Shown: positions 35,481 through 44,148 of the stretch, in pieces
How the letters are laid out: every line of letters begins with the position of its first letter
How positions within the stretch are numbered: the first letter of the stretch is position 1
Source of the DNA: Bacteroidota bacterium
Lineage (GTDB): Bacteria > Bacteroidota > Bacteroidia > B-17B0 > Aurantibacillaceae
NCBI GenBank assembly: GCA_016711805.1
Contig: JADJSH010000014.1
Span: 146,399-210,398 of the forward strand
Reading direction: 5' to 3'
DNA: 64,000 nt
Notes under the pieces: model-generated
Seen by the model: only the letters and a program-made list of their open reading frames with translations
What the model was told of the DNA's origin: nothing
Databases searched by the model: none
Program-made: the position numbers and the translations under genes

Positions 35481-36412
35481 AATGTGTCGAAATCACCAGA
35501 TTGAAACTTAATTCCCTGCATATCTAAACCACTATCTAAATTTAAATAACCTACCGGGTTTGTGTTCTTTAATTTACCAAGCTTCTGCATATAGGAATCA
35601 TACTTTGTAGTTGGATTAGTATGAAAATGGATTTCATTAGTACCAAGAAAAAAAGCCATTCTTTTTAATGAATTCATGATTTTATTAAATTCATCTTGAG
35701 TTGAATGTTCTATATCTCCAATCCATAATCTACCATCAATTTTTAACCAAACATTTTTTCCTTTTATTTTTAAAACTTTTGTTTTAAAATATTTTTTATA
35801 GTTGAAAAAAGTGTAATCGTGAACTACACATCCGCTGCTCTCATACGAAAGTGAATTTTTGAAACCAAAAGATTCTGATTTGTAAAACATACAAATCAAA
35901 TTAACATAAAACATATAAAAGCTTTGAAAAAAAGCTATTTTCTTAATAGCTTTTGCCAACGGCAAAGTTTTCACTTTAATACAATACAGATTTAAATCTA
36001 TATCATGTTTCCAAGATAGCTTATTAATAAATCCCGGATATGAATTTTGATTTGGGAAACCATAAATAAATTTAATGTTTTCTTGTTTTGCTAGTTCGTA
36101 GGTTTTTTTTGCTAGTATCACAAAAAGGCCTTTTCCTCTATGTTCAGAGTGAGTCATTGTATCTCCTGACTGAGCACACAATATTTTATTCCCTTTAAAT
36201 TCGGAAACAATCGGAAAAACCCCATAATAAGCCGCAGGAATATTATCGTTAGTAATTGCTAAATATCCAATATATGCTGCTCCAAATTCTTTTGTAGCGT
36301 ATTTTTTTAATAAAAAATCTAATGAAACATCAATTCCAAAAGCATTTTTATACAACGTAATTAAATGAGTTAAGTTAGTTTCACTTATACGCTCAATTTT
36401 ATATTCTACCAT
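35477..36412 (-). CDS. GNAT-family N-acetyltransferase in glycan locus
   Basis: A 311-residue protein. The N-terminal about 150 residues form a GNAT fold: ISETNLTHLITLYKNAF, LAITNDNIPAAYYGVFP, the acetyl-CoA loop SEHRGKGLFVILAKKTYE (R/Q-x-x-G-x-G/A motif as HRGKGL) and FIYGFPNQNSYPGFINKLSW. The C-terminal half is strand-rich and may hold a second, degenerate GNAT-like domain that binds the acceptor. Enzymes of this type in polysaccharide loci acylate amino sugars or lipid-linked intermediates. It ends 3-4 bases inside the end of the broken deacetylase and begins four bases before the glycosyltransferase end, so it fits the minus-strand glycan operon. Confidence 0.8.
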   Translation of the reverse strand: MVEYKIERISETNLTHLITLYKNAFGIDVSLDFLLKKYATKEFGAAYIGYLAITNDNIPAAYYGVFPIVSEFKGNKILCAQSGDTMTHSEHRGKGLFVILAKKTYELAKQENIKFIYGFPNQNSYPGFINKLSWKHDIDLNLYCIKVKTLPLAKAIKKIAFFQSFYMFYVNLICMFYKSESFGFKNSLSYESSGCVVHDYTFFNYKKYFKTKVLKIKGKNVWLKIDGRLWIGDIEHSTQDEFNKIMNSLKRMAFFLGTNEIHFHTNPTTKYDSYMQKLGKLKNTNPVGYLNLDSGLDMQGIKFQSGDFDTF

Positions 36413-36416
36413 TTAA

Positions 36417-37479
36417 TTATTTGCTAAAAGATTTTATTAAACTAATTAATTCTTCTTTTCTATTCTCAATAGTATAATGGGTCATTATTTTATTTCTCAC
36501 AACAATTCTTTGTTCAAGTTCAATATTAACACTTCTAATATCTTCCAGAATTTGCTTAAGTTTTATAACATCTTTTTGGTCTAAAACATATCCTGGAGTA
36601 TTTTCAATAATTTTCGGCATCGCACCGACATTACTTACTATTGGAATACAACCGCATAACATTGCCTCACACAAAGAATTAGGGAATCCTTCAGACATAG
36701 AAAGTTGCATATAAAACTCATATTGATTATATAATTTTGGTAACTCACTATTTGGAATGTTATCTAAAAGAATAACATTTTCAGGCACATTATTTTCGTT
36801 AAACCCTTTTCCACCAACAATTGCAAAGGTATAATCTTTAAAAAATTTTGAGACTTCTATAATTAAATCAATCCCTTTTAGTTTTGGTCCAAATGGAGTT
36901 TTTAAATTAGCACCTACTGTTAAAAATGAATTTCGTTTTCTAGTTTTATCAATAATATTAAAAACGATTATAATCATACCCATTATATATTACTTTATCA
37001 ATAGCATTCAAGTTTTTTATAAAAGTTCTATAACCCTGTTTTTTATAATCACTATTTTGGTATGTGTAATCATATTGAATTAAGGTTTCATCTACAGGCA
37101 AAATATAATTTGATAATTGAAACGATTTTTTTGTAAACCATTTTAAATATTTCTTTTGGAAGTTTCCATATTTAATTGACGGAAAAGCTACGCAATCAGT
37201 GCCGCCAGCAACAATAATTCTTTTTTTACCAAATAATTTAAATACAAACAAAGGAATTAAACTATGATAACCAGAAAATTGGCAAATAACTAAATCACAA
37301 GAAAATACTCTATACACACAAATAAAAAATTGCTTAATAAACTCAAATAGTATTAAAAAATTATTCTTTGCTTTAAAAGTATAGTCATAAACTCTAAATT
37401 GAGAGTTTAATATAGCCAAATCTTTCAATACAAAACTGGATTTACCAACATCCCAATATAAAACCTTGATAGTTTTCAC
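36417..37479 (-). CDS. GT4 glycosyltransferase, one frameshift
   Basis: A glycosyltransferase of about 353 residues given here in two frames. The first 173 residues cover the acceptor domain (VLYWDVGKSSFVLKDLAI, FGKKRIIVAGGTDCVAFP, SNYILPVDETLI, KVIYNGYDYNRF); then one extra T in a T5 run (A5 at 36958-36964 on the plus strand) breaks the frame, and the donor domain continues as NIIDKTRKRNSFLTVGANL, LKGIDLIIEVSKFF and the GT4 block SMSEGFPNSLCEAMLCGCIP, with its EX7E-like Glu pair, and GAMPKII. Removing one T joins the parts exactly. It probably extends a surface oligosaccharide. It sits between the GNAT and methyltransferase genes with 3-4 base spacers, as in an operon. Confidence 0.82.
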
Positions 37480-37482
37480 AAA

Positions 37483-38184
37483 CTATAGTTTACTTTTATA
37501 ATTATCTACACTTAGTTTAATTTTAGATTTTTTGGTGAGTTTTTCTCTTACAAACTCTTTCTTTAAAACTATACTTAAATAATCTTCTTCTTCATATTGA
37601 AGAGAATACGGAGTCAAAGAAAACATATAAAAGCCATAAGGATAACAGTTATTACACATGTCTTTCATCGACAGCGCTTGATCTATAATTTGCAGAGCCT
37701 CTGGCATGTTTTTTCTGTGCCAATCTAAAGTATGAGGTTCTGGAATATTAATTAAAACAACTGCATTAGGAGTAGTTAATTCTGATATAGTTTTAAAAAT
37801 ATTGGCATGTTGGTCAACAGGAATATGTTCTAACACATCTGGGAATACTACAAAATCGAATTTAGTTTTATGAGTAAAATTACTCATATCATTTACAAAA
37901 AACTCCGCTTTCTTATGAAAAGCATTAAACTGCTGAGCCATTTTAATACTTTCAGAACTAATGTCAAGCCCCACAAAGCTACCATCAGTTATGTGTTTCA
38001 AAATTAAGTTACTTACTGTTCCTATTCCACATCCAATTTCTAACACATTGGAATTTGATTTCAATCCTGCAGATTTTAAATTCTTGAAAATTGAACGATG
38101 TCTTACGTTTATTCCCAATTTTTTTTGGTGTTCTTTGAATGTATCGTAATACTCTTTTACTTGTTCTTTAGTTGTTGCTGTCAT
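37483..38184 (-). CDS. Class I SAM-dependent methyltransferase
   Basis: A 233-residue enzyme with a Rossmann methyltransferase core: motif I VLEIGCGIGTVSNLIL (residues about 45-60), motif II VGLDISSESIKMAQ with the acidic Asp, and motif IV FDFVVFPDVLEHIP. The C-terminal part has INIPEPHTLDWHRKNMPEAL and a charged tail. Small-molecule or sugar O-methylation in the glycan pathway is inferred from its position as first gene of the minus-strand operon with the glycosyltransferase (3-base gap) and GNAT genes. A TATTTTTG box at 38189-38196 precedes the ATG by four bases only. Confidence 0.85.
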   Translation of the reverse strand: MTATTKEQVKEYYDTFKEHQKKLGINVRHRSIFKNLKSAGLKSNSNVLEIGCGIGTVSNLILKHITDGSFVGLDISSESIKMAQQFNAFHKKAEFFVNDMSNFTHKTKFDFVVFPDVLEHIPVDQHANIFKTISELTTPNAVVLINIPEPHTLDWHRKNMPEALQIIDQALSMKDMCNNCYPYGFYMFSLTPYSLQYEEEDYLSIVLKKEFVREKLTKKSKIKLSVDNYKSKL

Positions 38185-38208
38185 AATTCAAAAATAATTA
38201 TCAAATTT

Positions 38209-41200
38209 TTATCTAAATAAGGTTACCGTTCCCTTTAATTTATTTCCACTTTCAATATACATCATGTAAAAATAAGTACCATCAGTTACGTCCTTACCGC
38301 TTGTTGTTCTACCATCCCAATACGTTTGTTTTCCATCGGTCATTTTAAATATAGATAATCCCCATCTATCAAATATTTCAAATGTAAAATCCTCACATTT
38401 AGACATAACTTTAAAATCAAATACATCATTTGCTCCATCCCCATTAGGAGTAAAAACATTAGGTGTATTTATGTCACTTGAATTAAATGAATCGTTAATA
38501 ATAATTTCTTGTAAAATAGAATCCATGCAATTTGCATTAACACCAACAAGCGTTACACTAAAAACTCCGGAAGAATAACTATGCGTTGGAGATATTTGAG
38601 TACTTGTATTACCATCTCCAAAATTCCAAAAATAAGACGTAGCGCCTTGACTATTATTTACAAAAAATAAAGAGTCTTTACATTTGCTTGTCTTAATAGC
38701 ATAATCAAAATCTAAGTTTAAAAAATTGGCATTTACATTTACCACTTGTTCTATCGTATCTTTGCAACCATTAATTGTTGAACATATTAAGCTAACTGTG
38801 TAAATACCACTTGATGTATAATTATTACTTGTAACTGAGTTTGAATTACTAGTTTGTCCGTCTCCAAAATCCCAAAAACAAGTGGTATTATTTGTACTAG
38901 TGTTTGTAAATGAAATTAAACTATTACATGAGGGCGTCGTGTTTATAAAACTAGCTACTGTAGATTCTACATTAATTTGAACCGATTGAGTTTTAATACA
39001 ATTATTAAAATCCGTTACTGTATAGCTATATATAGAGGTAATGACTGGCGTTATTGTAATCGAATTCGTATTTGTTACCCCAGTATTCCAATTTAAAGAA
39101 TAAGAAGGTGTTCCTCCAGAAACAATAGAGTTTAACGTAACTGGTTGATTTTCACAAACCGTATATGAAGTTGCTGTTAATGTTGAATTTAGCTGAGATG
39201 GCTGACTAATATTAACAACTAATGATCCTGTTTCACAACTAGGACTAACAACATTGACTGTATAAGTTCCCGCTGATAAATTATTAGCCACAGAAGTAGT
39301 ATTAGTTAAAGAACTCCAAGAATAGGTGAATGGCCCTACTCCAACTGGATTAACAGTAGCCGAACTTGACCCACCATAACAAAGAATAGAAGAGGATGTT
39401 TGAGACATCGACACTGTTGAGGGCACAGTAATACTAATTGTTTTTACAATTGAATCTAAACATCCTAAAGAAGAACTACTATTTAATTGAACGGTATAAA
39501 TTCCTGAAGCAGTAAATGTTTGAACACCAGGATTAGAAGACGATGAATTATTGCCGTTGCCTAAAGTCCAGTTATAAGTGCTACTACCCGTGCTTATATT
39601 CGTAAAAGTTGCTACTCCAGAACAAGGTGTACTAGCTACACTAAAATTTGCAATAGGATTTTGTACTGAAATTGAAAGCGTTTGTATTTTTGTACATAAA
39701 TTTGCATCTGTTACAGTATAACTATATACACTTGTAACACTTGGGCTTATACTGATACTGCTTGTGTTTGTAGCTCCTGTGTTCCAATTTACAGAATAAG
39801 AAGGCGTTCCTCCAGAAACAATGGAGTTTAAAGTAACTGGTTGATTTTCACAAACCGTATATGAAGTTGCTGTTAATGTTGAATTTAACTGAGATGGCTG
39901 ACTAATATTAACAACTAATGATCCTGTTTCACAACTAGGACTAACAACATTGACTGTATAAGTTCCCGCTAATAAATTATTAGCCACAGAAGTAGTATTA
40001 GTTAAAGAACTCCAAGAATAGGTGAATGGCCCTACTCCAACTGGATTAACAGTTGCCGAACTTGAACCACCATAACAAAGAATAGAAGAGGATGTTTGAG
40101 ACATCGACACCGTTGAGGGCACAGTAATACTAATTGTTTTTACAATTGAATCTAAATATCCTAAAGAAGAACTATTATTTAATTGAATGGTATAAATTTC
40201 TGAAGCAGTAAACGTTTGAACACCAGGATTAGGAGCCGATGAATTATTGTTGTTGCCTAAAGTCCAGTTATAAGTGCTATTATCCGTGCTTATATTCGTA
40301 AAAGTTGCTACTCCTGAACAAGGTGTAGTAGCTACACTAAAATTTGCAATTGGATTTTGAACTGAAATTGAAAGCGTTTGTATTTTTGTACATAAATTTG
40401 CATCTGTTACAGTATAACTATATACACTTGTAACACTTGGGCTTATACTAATACTGTTTGTGTTTGTAGCACCCGTATTCCAATTTACAGAATAAGAAGG
40501 TGTTCCTCCAGAAACAATAGAGTTTAAAGTAACTGGTTGATTTTCACAAACCGAATAAGAAGTTGCTGTTAAACTACTAGTTAAAGATGAAGGTTGAGTA
40601 ACTGTAACCGAAGTTGTAGTTGTATTACAAGCTCCATCGCTAATACTAACCGTATAAACCCCAGCACTTAAATTACTAACAGATGCTGTTGTATAATTTC
40701 CTGGGCTCCATAAATAACTATTTCCACTTCCAGTAGCTGTTATCGTGGCGCTGCCATTAGCTGCGCCGAAGCATTTAGCATTATTAATAGAAGAAGATAG
40801 AGAGATTGTTCCTGATGTGGCAGAACTCATAACTGCTATATCATCAATAAAATAATTAGAATAGGGTTGACTAGCCGAAGGCGTAGTTAAAACACCAACA
40901 ACTGTGGATTCATTTCTAAAACAACCTAAAGTAATGTAATTTAGATTAGAGGTTGGTGTTATCGTAAACGTATGCTGTTGCCAAGTTGTATTATTTATAA
41001 CCGTTGTGATTTCATATTGTGGAATGTAATTCATTACGAGATAGGTAGTTTGAACTGGATAAGTTCCTGATAAATAAACGCCAAAATGGCTAGAATTATA
41101 CTTTACAGTTGGTGCCGAAGATGCTGTTATCCAAAAACTAACAGTATAAGTATTTCCAGGAGTCATAGGACAGTTTAACTGTCTTGATATATACTCTCTG

Positions 41201-41532
41201 TAATTTGGATAAGGTGGGTTGTAACAAACTAGACCCATCATCGCACCTCCTGTATGAGGATTACAAAACCCATTACCTGTATTTGGAGGAACTGGATTAT
41301 AAGGAATAGAAGTAGTGCCACATGTGTGAAAATAATCTGGAGTTCCCCACAAACCATTACAAACATTTCCATTGCAATTTAACCATCCAATACACTTATC
41401 CCATTGCAACATGAATGTGGGACATGATGTATGGTTTTCAAAACTTGGATTTGAAACTAAATTTGTTTGAGAATTTACTATAAAGTAAAAAAACAATGTA
41501 ACTATACCAAAACATACTTTTCTTACTTCCAT
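38209..41532 (-). CDS. Large secreted repeat protein with gliding-motility-type C-terminal domain
   Basis: An 1107-residue exported protein. Signal peptide 1-22; an N-terminal carbohydrate-binding-like domain to about 235 (LVSNPSFENHTSCPTFMLQW, GNTYTVSFWITASSAP, YFIDDIAV). Then come SprB-like and PKD-like repeats: CFGAANGSATITATGSGNSY, VCENQPVTLNSIVSGGTPSY, CSGVATFTNIS, and two clear PKD units near the end (CFWDFGDGQTSNSNS, YFWNFGDGNTSTQISP). The last about 90 residues are the CHU_C / gliding C-terminal domain (PNVFTPNGDGANDVFDFKVM, FEIFDRWGLSIFKM, VTDGTYFYMMYIE), a type B T9SS signal. Residues about 320-815 contain a nearly identical tandem duplication of 232 residues. A surface adhesin or filament role is likely. 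Confidence 0.88.
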   Translation of the reverse strand: MEVRKVCFGIVTLFFYFIVNSQTNLVSNPSFENHTSCPTFMLQWDKCIGWLNCNGNVCNGLWGTPDYFHTCGTTSIPYNPVPPNTGNGFCNPHTGGAMMGLVCYNPPYPNYREYISRQLNCPMTPGNTYTVSFWITASSAPTVKYNSSHFGVYLSGTYPVQTTYLVMNYIPQYEITTVINNTTWQQHTFTITPTSNLNYITLGCFRNESTVVGVLTTPSASQPYSNYFIDDIAVMSSATSGTISLSSSINNAKCFGAANGSATITATGSGNSYLWSPGNYTTASVSNLSAGVYTVSISDGACNTTTTSVTVTQPSSLTSSLTATSYSVCENQPVTLNSIVSGGTPSYSVNWNTGATNTNSISISPSVTSVYSYTVTDANLCTKIQTLSISVQNPIANFSVATTPCSGVATFTNISTDNSTYNWTLGNNNNSSAPNPGVQTFTASEIYTIQLNNSSSLGYLDSIVKTISITVPSTVSMSQTSSSILCYGGSSSATVNPVGVGPFTYSWSSLTNTTSVANNLLAGTYTVNVVSPSCETGSLVVNISQPSQLNSTLTATSYTVCENQPVTLNSIVSGGTPSYSVNWNTGATNTSSISISPSVTSVYSYTVTDANLCTKIQTLSISVQNPIANFSVASTPCSGVATFTNISTGSSTYNWTLGNGNNSSSSNPGVQTFTASGIYTVQLNSSSSLGCLDSIVKTISITVPSTVSMSQTSSSILCYGGSSSATVNPVGVGPFTYSWSSLTNTTSVANNLSAGTYTVNVVSPSCETGSLVVNISQPSQLNSTLTATSYTVCENQPVTLNSIVSGGTPSYSLNWNTGVTNTNSITITPVITSIYSYTVTDFNNCIKTQSVQINVESTVASFINTTPSCNSLISFTNTSTNNTTCFWDFGDGQTSNSNSVTSNNYTSSGIYTVSLICSTINGCKDTIEQVVNVNANFLNLDFDYAIKTSKCKDSLFFVNNSQGATSYFWNFGDGNTSTQISPTHSYSSGVFSVTLVGVNANCMDSILQEIIINDSFNSSDINTPNVFTPNGDGANDVFDFKVMSKCEDFTFEIFDRWGLSIFKMTDGKQTYWDGRTTSGKDVTDGTYFYMMYIESGNKLKGTVTLFR
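39085..40570 (-). repeat. 696-bp tandem repeats inside the adhesin-like gene
   Basis: The same block recurs with an exact period of 696 bases (232 codons): for example a CTGGTTGA word at 39141, 39837 and 40533. There are two full, nearly identical copies and a partial third. Differences between copies are scattered single bases, some silent, so the duplication is recent or kept alike by recombination. Confidence 0.88.
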
Positions 41533-41549
41533 AATTATGAATTATACTA

Positions 41550-42182
41550 TTATTTACTCGCTAATTTATTTTTCACCATCGTTATCAAAATTGGTAATAC
41601 TGATAAACCAATAATACCAAGGCAAACTAGGTCGATGTGTTTTCGAATGAATTCTACTTCTCCTAATAAATAACCCGCCGTAGTTAAACCACCAATCCAT
41701 AAAGCGCCGCCTAAAACATCATAAGCTAAATATTTTTTATAATTCATTTCGCCAACACCTGCTGCAAATGGTGCAAAAGTTCTCACAAAAGGTACAAAAC
41801 GAGCCATAATGATTGCTTTAGTTCCATGCTTTTCAAAAAACACATGTGTTTTATCTAAGTACTCTCTTTTTACTAATGCTCTTCCTTTAAGTTTTAAGTC
41901 GAAAATTTTGACGCCAATTTTTCTACCAATCCAATAATTACAATTATCACCCAATACAGCGGCAATAAATAATAAAATTAATAGATACGCCATATTTAAA
42001 TGACCAGTTCGAGCAAATAAACCCGCTGTAAATAGTAACGAATCGCCTGGTAAAAATGGCATAGCCACTAAACCCGTTTCAATAAAAATTACTAAAAATA
42101 ATACCACATAAATAGCTGTACCAAAATTGGCAAATAACCAATCAAAATCTAAATGTAAAATGTGTTTAAATAATTCAATCAT
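41550..42182 (-). CDS. DedA-family membrane protein
   Basis: A 210-residue inner-membrane protein of the DedA/SNARE-associated family, which includes undecaprenyl-phosphate and phospholipid scramblases or flippases. Family motifs are present: FIETGLVAMPFLPGDSLLFT near the N-terminus, DNCNYWIGRKIG, then FEKHGTKAIIMARFVPFVRT with the conserved Arg, and FAAGVGEMNYKKY. Five or six membrane segments are expected. Length is normal. It is next to a rhodanese gene on the same strand (77-base gap) and convergent to nothing; a direct link to the glycan locus (C55-P recycling) is possible but inferred. Confidence 0.92.
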   Translation of the reverse strand: MIELFKHILHLDFDWLFANFGTAIYVVLFLVIFIETGLVAMPFLPGDSLLFTAGLFARTGHLNMAYLLILLFIAAVLGDNCNYWIGRKIGVKIFDLKLKGRALVKREYLDKTHVFFEKHGTKAIIMARFVPFVRTFAPFAAGVGEMNYKKYLAYDVLGGALWIGGLTTAGYLLGEVEFIRKHIDLVCLGIIGLSVLPILITMVKNKLASK

Positions 42183-42258
42183 ATACTGTTTCTCGTTTTA
42201 TGTTATAAGTTTCTTGTTTTCTATTAACTAGAAACCAGAAACATTAAATAATTAATAA

Positions 42259-42561
42259 TTACAATCCTATCTCGTCGATATAAGCTAAAATACCACCTTT
42301 TAAATTATATAAATTTGTAAAACCATGTTGACTCTCTAATGCTCCAATAACTGTTGCGCTGCGTTTACCACTGCGGCAGTGAATAACCACTTGTTTGTCC
42401 TTCGATATTTTATCAATGTTATCCATTACTTCGCCCATAGGAATTAATTCGCCTTTGATGTTTGCTTCATCAAATTCATATTCTTCTCTCACATCAATTA
42501 ATTGAAAATCTTTTTTTTCTTCGATTAATTGTTTTAATTCTTGTACAGATATTTCTTTCAT
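42259..42561 (-). CDS. Single-domain rhodanese
   Basis: A 100-residue rhodanese starting at the ATG complementary to 42559-42561 (MKEISVQELKQLIEEKKDF). An in-frame upstream extension of 26 residues exists but lies in repetitive, non-family sequence, so I reject it. Fold landmarks: LIDVREEYEFDEANIKGELI (DVREE loop), then VVIHCRSGKRSATVIGALES with the catalytic Cys in CRSGKRS, and LYNLKGGILAYID at the end. The active-site loop CRSGKRS is typical of GlpE-like sulfurtransferases that move sulfane sulfur to cyanide or a protein acceptor. It lies in a neighbourhood with a cysteine desulfurase at 47 kb, but not in its operon. Confidence 0.92.
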   Translation of the reverse strand: MKEISVQELKQLIEEKKDFQLIDVREEYEFDEANIKGELIPMGEVMDNIDKISKDKQVVIHCRSGKRSATVIGALESQHGFTNLYNLKGGILAYIDEIGL

Positions 42562-42737
42562 ATGTAGATATTTATTGTTTTTTTTATTGTCATATGGTAT
42601 ACGCCATGTATCTTCATTGGTTTTTGTGCGTTTCGGCACATGGCTATTTCATATGTAGATATTTTATTTTTTAGTTGTCTTATGGTATAGCTAGTTTAAT
42701 CACTTAAGCTTGTCTTTCAGTAAACATGGCTATTTCA
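42556..42737. repeat. Degenerate tandem repeat (about 86-91 bp) upstream of the rhodanese
   Basis: The word TTTCATATGTAGATATTT at 42556 recurs at 42647, and the word ACATGGCTATTTCAT recurs at 42638 and 42724, giving periods of 91 and 86. A TCATATGGTATA / TCTTATGGTATA word also repeats. The region is non-coding and forms the 5' side of the rhodanese gene. Confidence 0.6.
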
Positions 42738-42752
42738 TTTTATTATGTATTG

Positions 42753-43343
42753 TTAGTTTTGAATAAGTGTTTCCATTCCTGGCTTAAATTGATTAATATA
42801 ACCGCTGCCAATATTAATGGATATTGTTTTTTTTAGATGATGTGGCTTTTTGTCTAGTTTAAATTCTTTTGGCTTAAATGACATTTGAATATTACTTCTA
42901 ATTCTATCATAATAATCATTCCCTGTATTTCTAAATAATATACCATCGGATGATATTTTAAATAAAACCAAATCAATCGAATAGCTATGAACAACATTAT
43001 TAAATGTAACATTACCATTTACATGTAAAGTTTTATGACCATGATTACTTAGAGCCGGCAATTTATCGGAATTTAATACCCCTTTAAAAATAAACTTTGT
43101 GTCATCTAAATCATCTAACCAAGCATCTAAACTATCTGCTCCTGTTTTAAACTTCATAAAATCTATCACAATGTACAACTCACTATTTGCTTCATTATAA
43201 AATATATTAGATGAATTTTGATTGGCAAAGCATATTTCATCATGAAAACATGTTCTTACAAATGTATTTGAGGGATATACATCTTGTGAAAAAACATTTC
43301 CAAAAGCAAAAAGCAAATAAAATAAATACAATAGTCTTTTCAT
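42753..43343 (-). CDS. YceI-like exported protein
   Basis: A 196-residue protein with a signal peptide (1-19, ends VFSQ). The body has the strand pattern of the YceI/lipocalin-like fold: an early CFANQNSS..., then NSELYIVIDFMKFKTGADSL, KFIFKGVLNSDKLPALSNHG, KTLHVNGNVTFNNVVHSYSI and a late RSNIQMSFKPKEF. Family members bind isoprenoid or similar lipids in the periplasm, but the sequence is divergent and I rank this as tentative. It begins directly after the stop of the phosphosulfolactate synthase gene, so co-expression is likely; a metabolic link is not known. Confidence 0.55.
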   Translation of the reverse strand: MKRLLYLFYLLFAFGNVFSQDVYPSNTFVRTCFHDEICFANQNSSNIFYNEANSELYIVIDFMKFKTGADSLDAWLDDLDDTKFIFKGVLNSDKLPALSNHGHKTLHVNGNVTFNNVVHSYSIDLVLFKISSDGILFRNTGNDYYDRIRSNIQMSFKPKEFKLDKKPHHLKKTISINIGSGYINQFKPGMETLIQN

Positions 43344-44135
43344 TTAAAATGTTTTATCTTTTGTTCCTTCAGGCAAATAGTTAAAGAATGTATCACCACG
43401 TAAACCTATGCGCAAGGTTTCTAACGGAATTACATCATCCACACTAATATTACCAACGTTTACATTAGCTCCAAATAAATTAATAAAATATACTTGCTGA
43501 GATTTTTGTGGAGTTTCCCAAATAATATCTTCAACCTTTATTTTACTTGTAATTCGTGTAACCAACATGCTGTGGGCACTTCCATTTTTGTGAAAAATAC
43601 CAACAGTTCCACTTTCGCGAGCTTCAGCAATTACTTTAAACGACCCTGCTTCTAATTCAGCTTTCATCATACTCACCCATTTTGCTGGATGAATAATAAT
43701 ACCTTCTTCCTTAGAGCCTACTTCAGATAATACAGTGAAGTTTTTAGCTAGAGTACTAATAAATTTACATTTACTATCATGATCAATATTTATACTTCCG
43801 TCGGACACCTCCGCCGTATCTAAACCGTAAGAATCAATAAATTTTTGGTAATCATCAAATTTACCTCTAGCAACAAAGGCCTCAAATAATGTTCCACCTA
43901 GGTATGTTTTTATTCCAGCTTTTTGGTAAAGTTTAATTTTTTCTTTCACGTTCTTCGACATCACGGAAGTACCAAATCCCAACTTCACAAAATCAACATA
44001 ATCAGCGTAACTTTCAACAAAATCTTCAGCGTGTTTCAACGATATTCCTTTATCCATTACCATCGTTAAACCACTATTACGTGGCCTTTCTGTACGTTCC
44101 GGTAAGTGCGATAAGTTTACATTGTATTTAAGCAT
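43344..44135 (-). CDS. comA: Phosphosulfolactate synthase (ComA family)
   Basis: A 263-residue enzyme of the ComA family (EC 4.4.1.19), which adds sulfite to phosphoenolpyruvate to make (2R)-phospho-3-sulfolactate. TIM-barrel landmarks: GLTMVMDKGISLKHAEDFVE, VDFVKLGFGTSVMS, GIKTYLGGTLFEAFVARGKF, TAEVSDGSINIDHDSKCKFI, LSEVGSKEEGIIIHPAKW, KVIAEAREsGTVGIF and NLFGANVNVGNIS near the C-terminus. Length and motif order match. The enzyme is best known from coenzyme M synthesis in methanogens; in Bacteroidota it is widespread without the rest of that pathway and may feed sulfolactate or sulfonolipid synthesis, an inference. It follows the TPR gene by 13 bases, a conserved pairing in the phylum. Confidence 0.9.
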   Translation of the reverse strand: MLKYNVNLSHLPERTERPRNSGLTMVMDKGISLKHAEDFVESYADYVDFVKLGFGTSVMSKNVKEKIKLYQKAGIKTYLGGTLFEAFVARGKFDDYQKFIDSYGLDTAEVSDGSINIDHDSKCKFISTLAKNFTVLSEVGSKEEGIIIHPAKWVSMMKAELEAGSFKVIAEARESGTVGIFHKNGSAHSMLVTRITSKIKVEDIIWETPQKSQQVYFINLFGANVNVGNISVDDVIPLETLRIGLRGDTFFNYLPEGTKDKTF

Positions 44136-44148
44136 AGGTCCTTAATTT

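Noticed and set aside
42562..42639. 26-codon N-terminal extension of the rhodanese
   Set aside because: The extension lies in the degenerate tandem repeat and has no rhodanese similarity; the ATG at 42561 matches the domain start.
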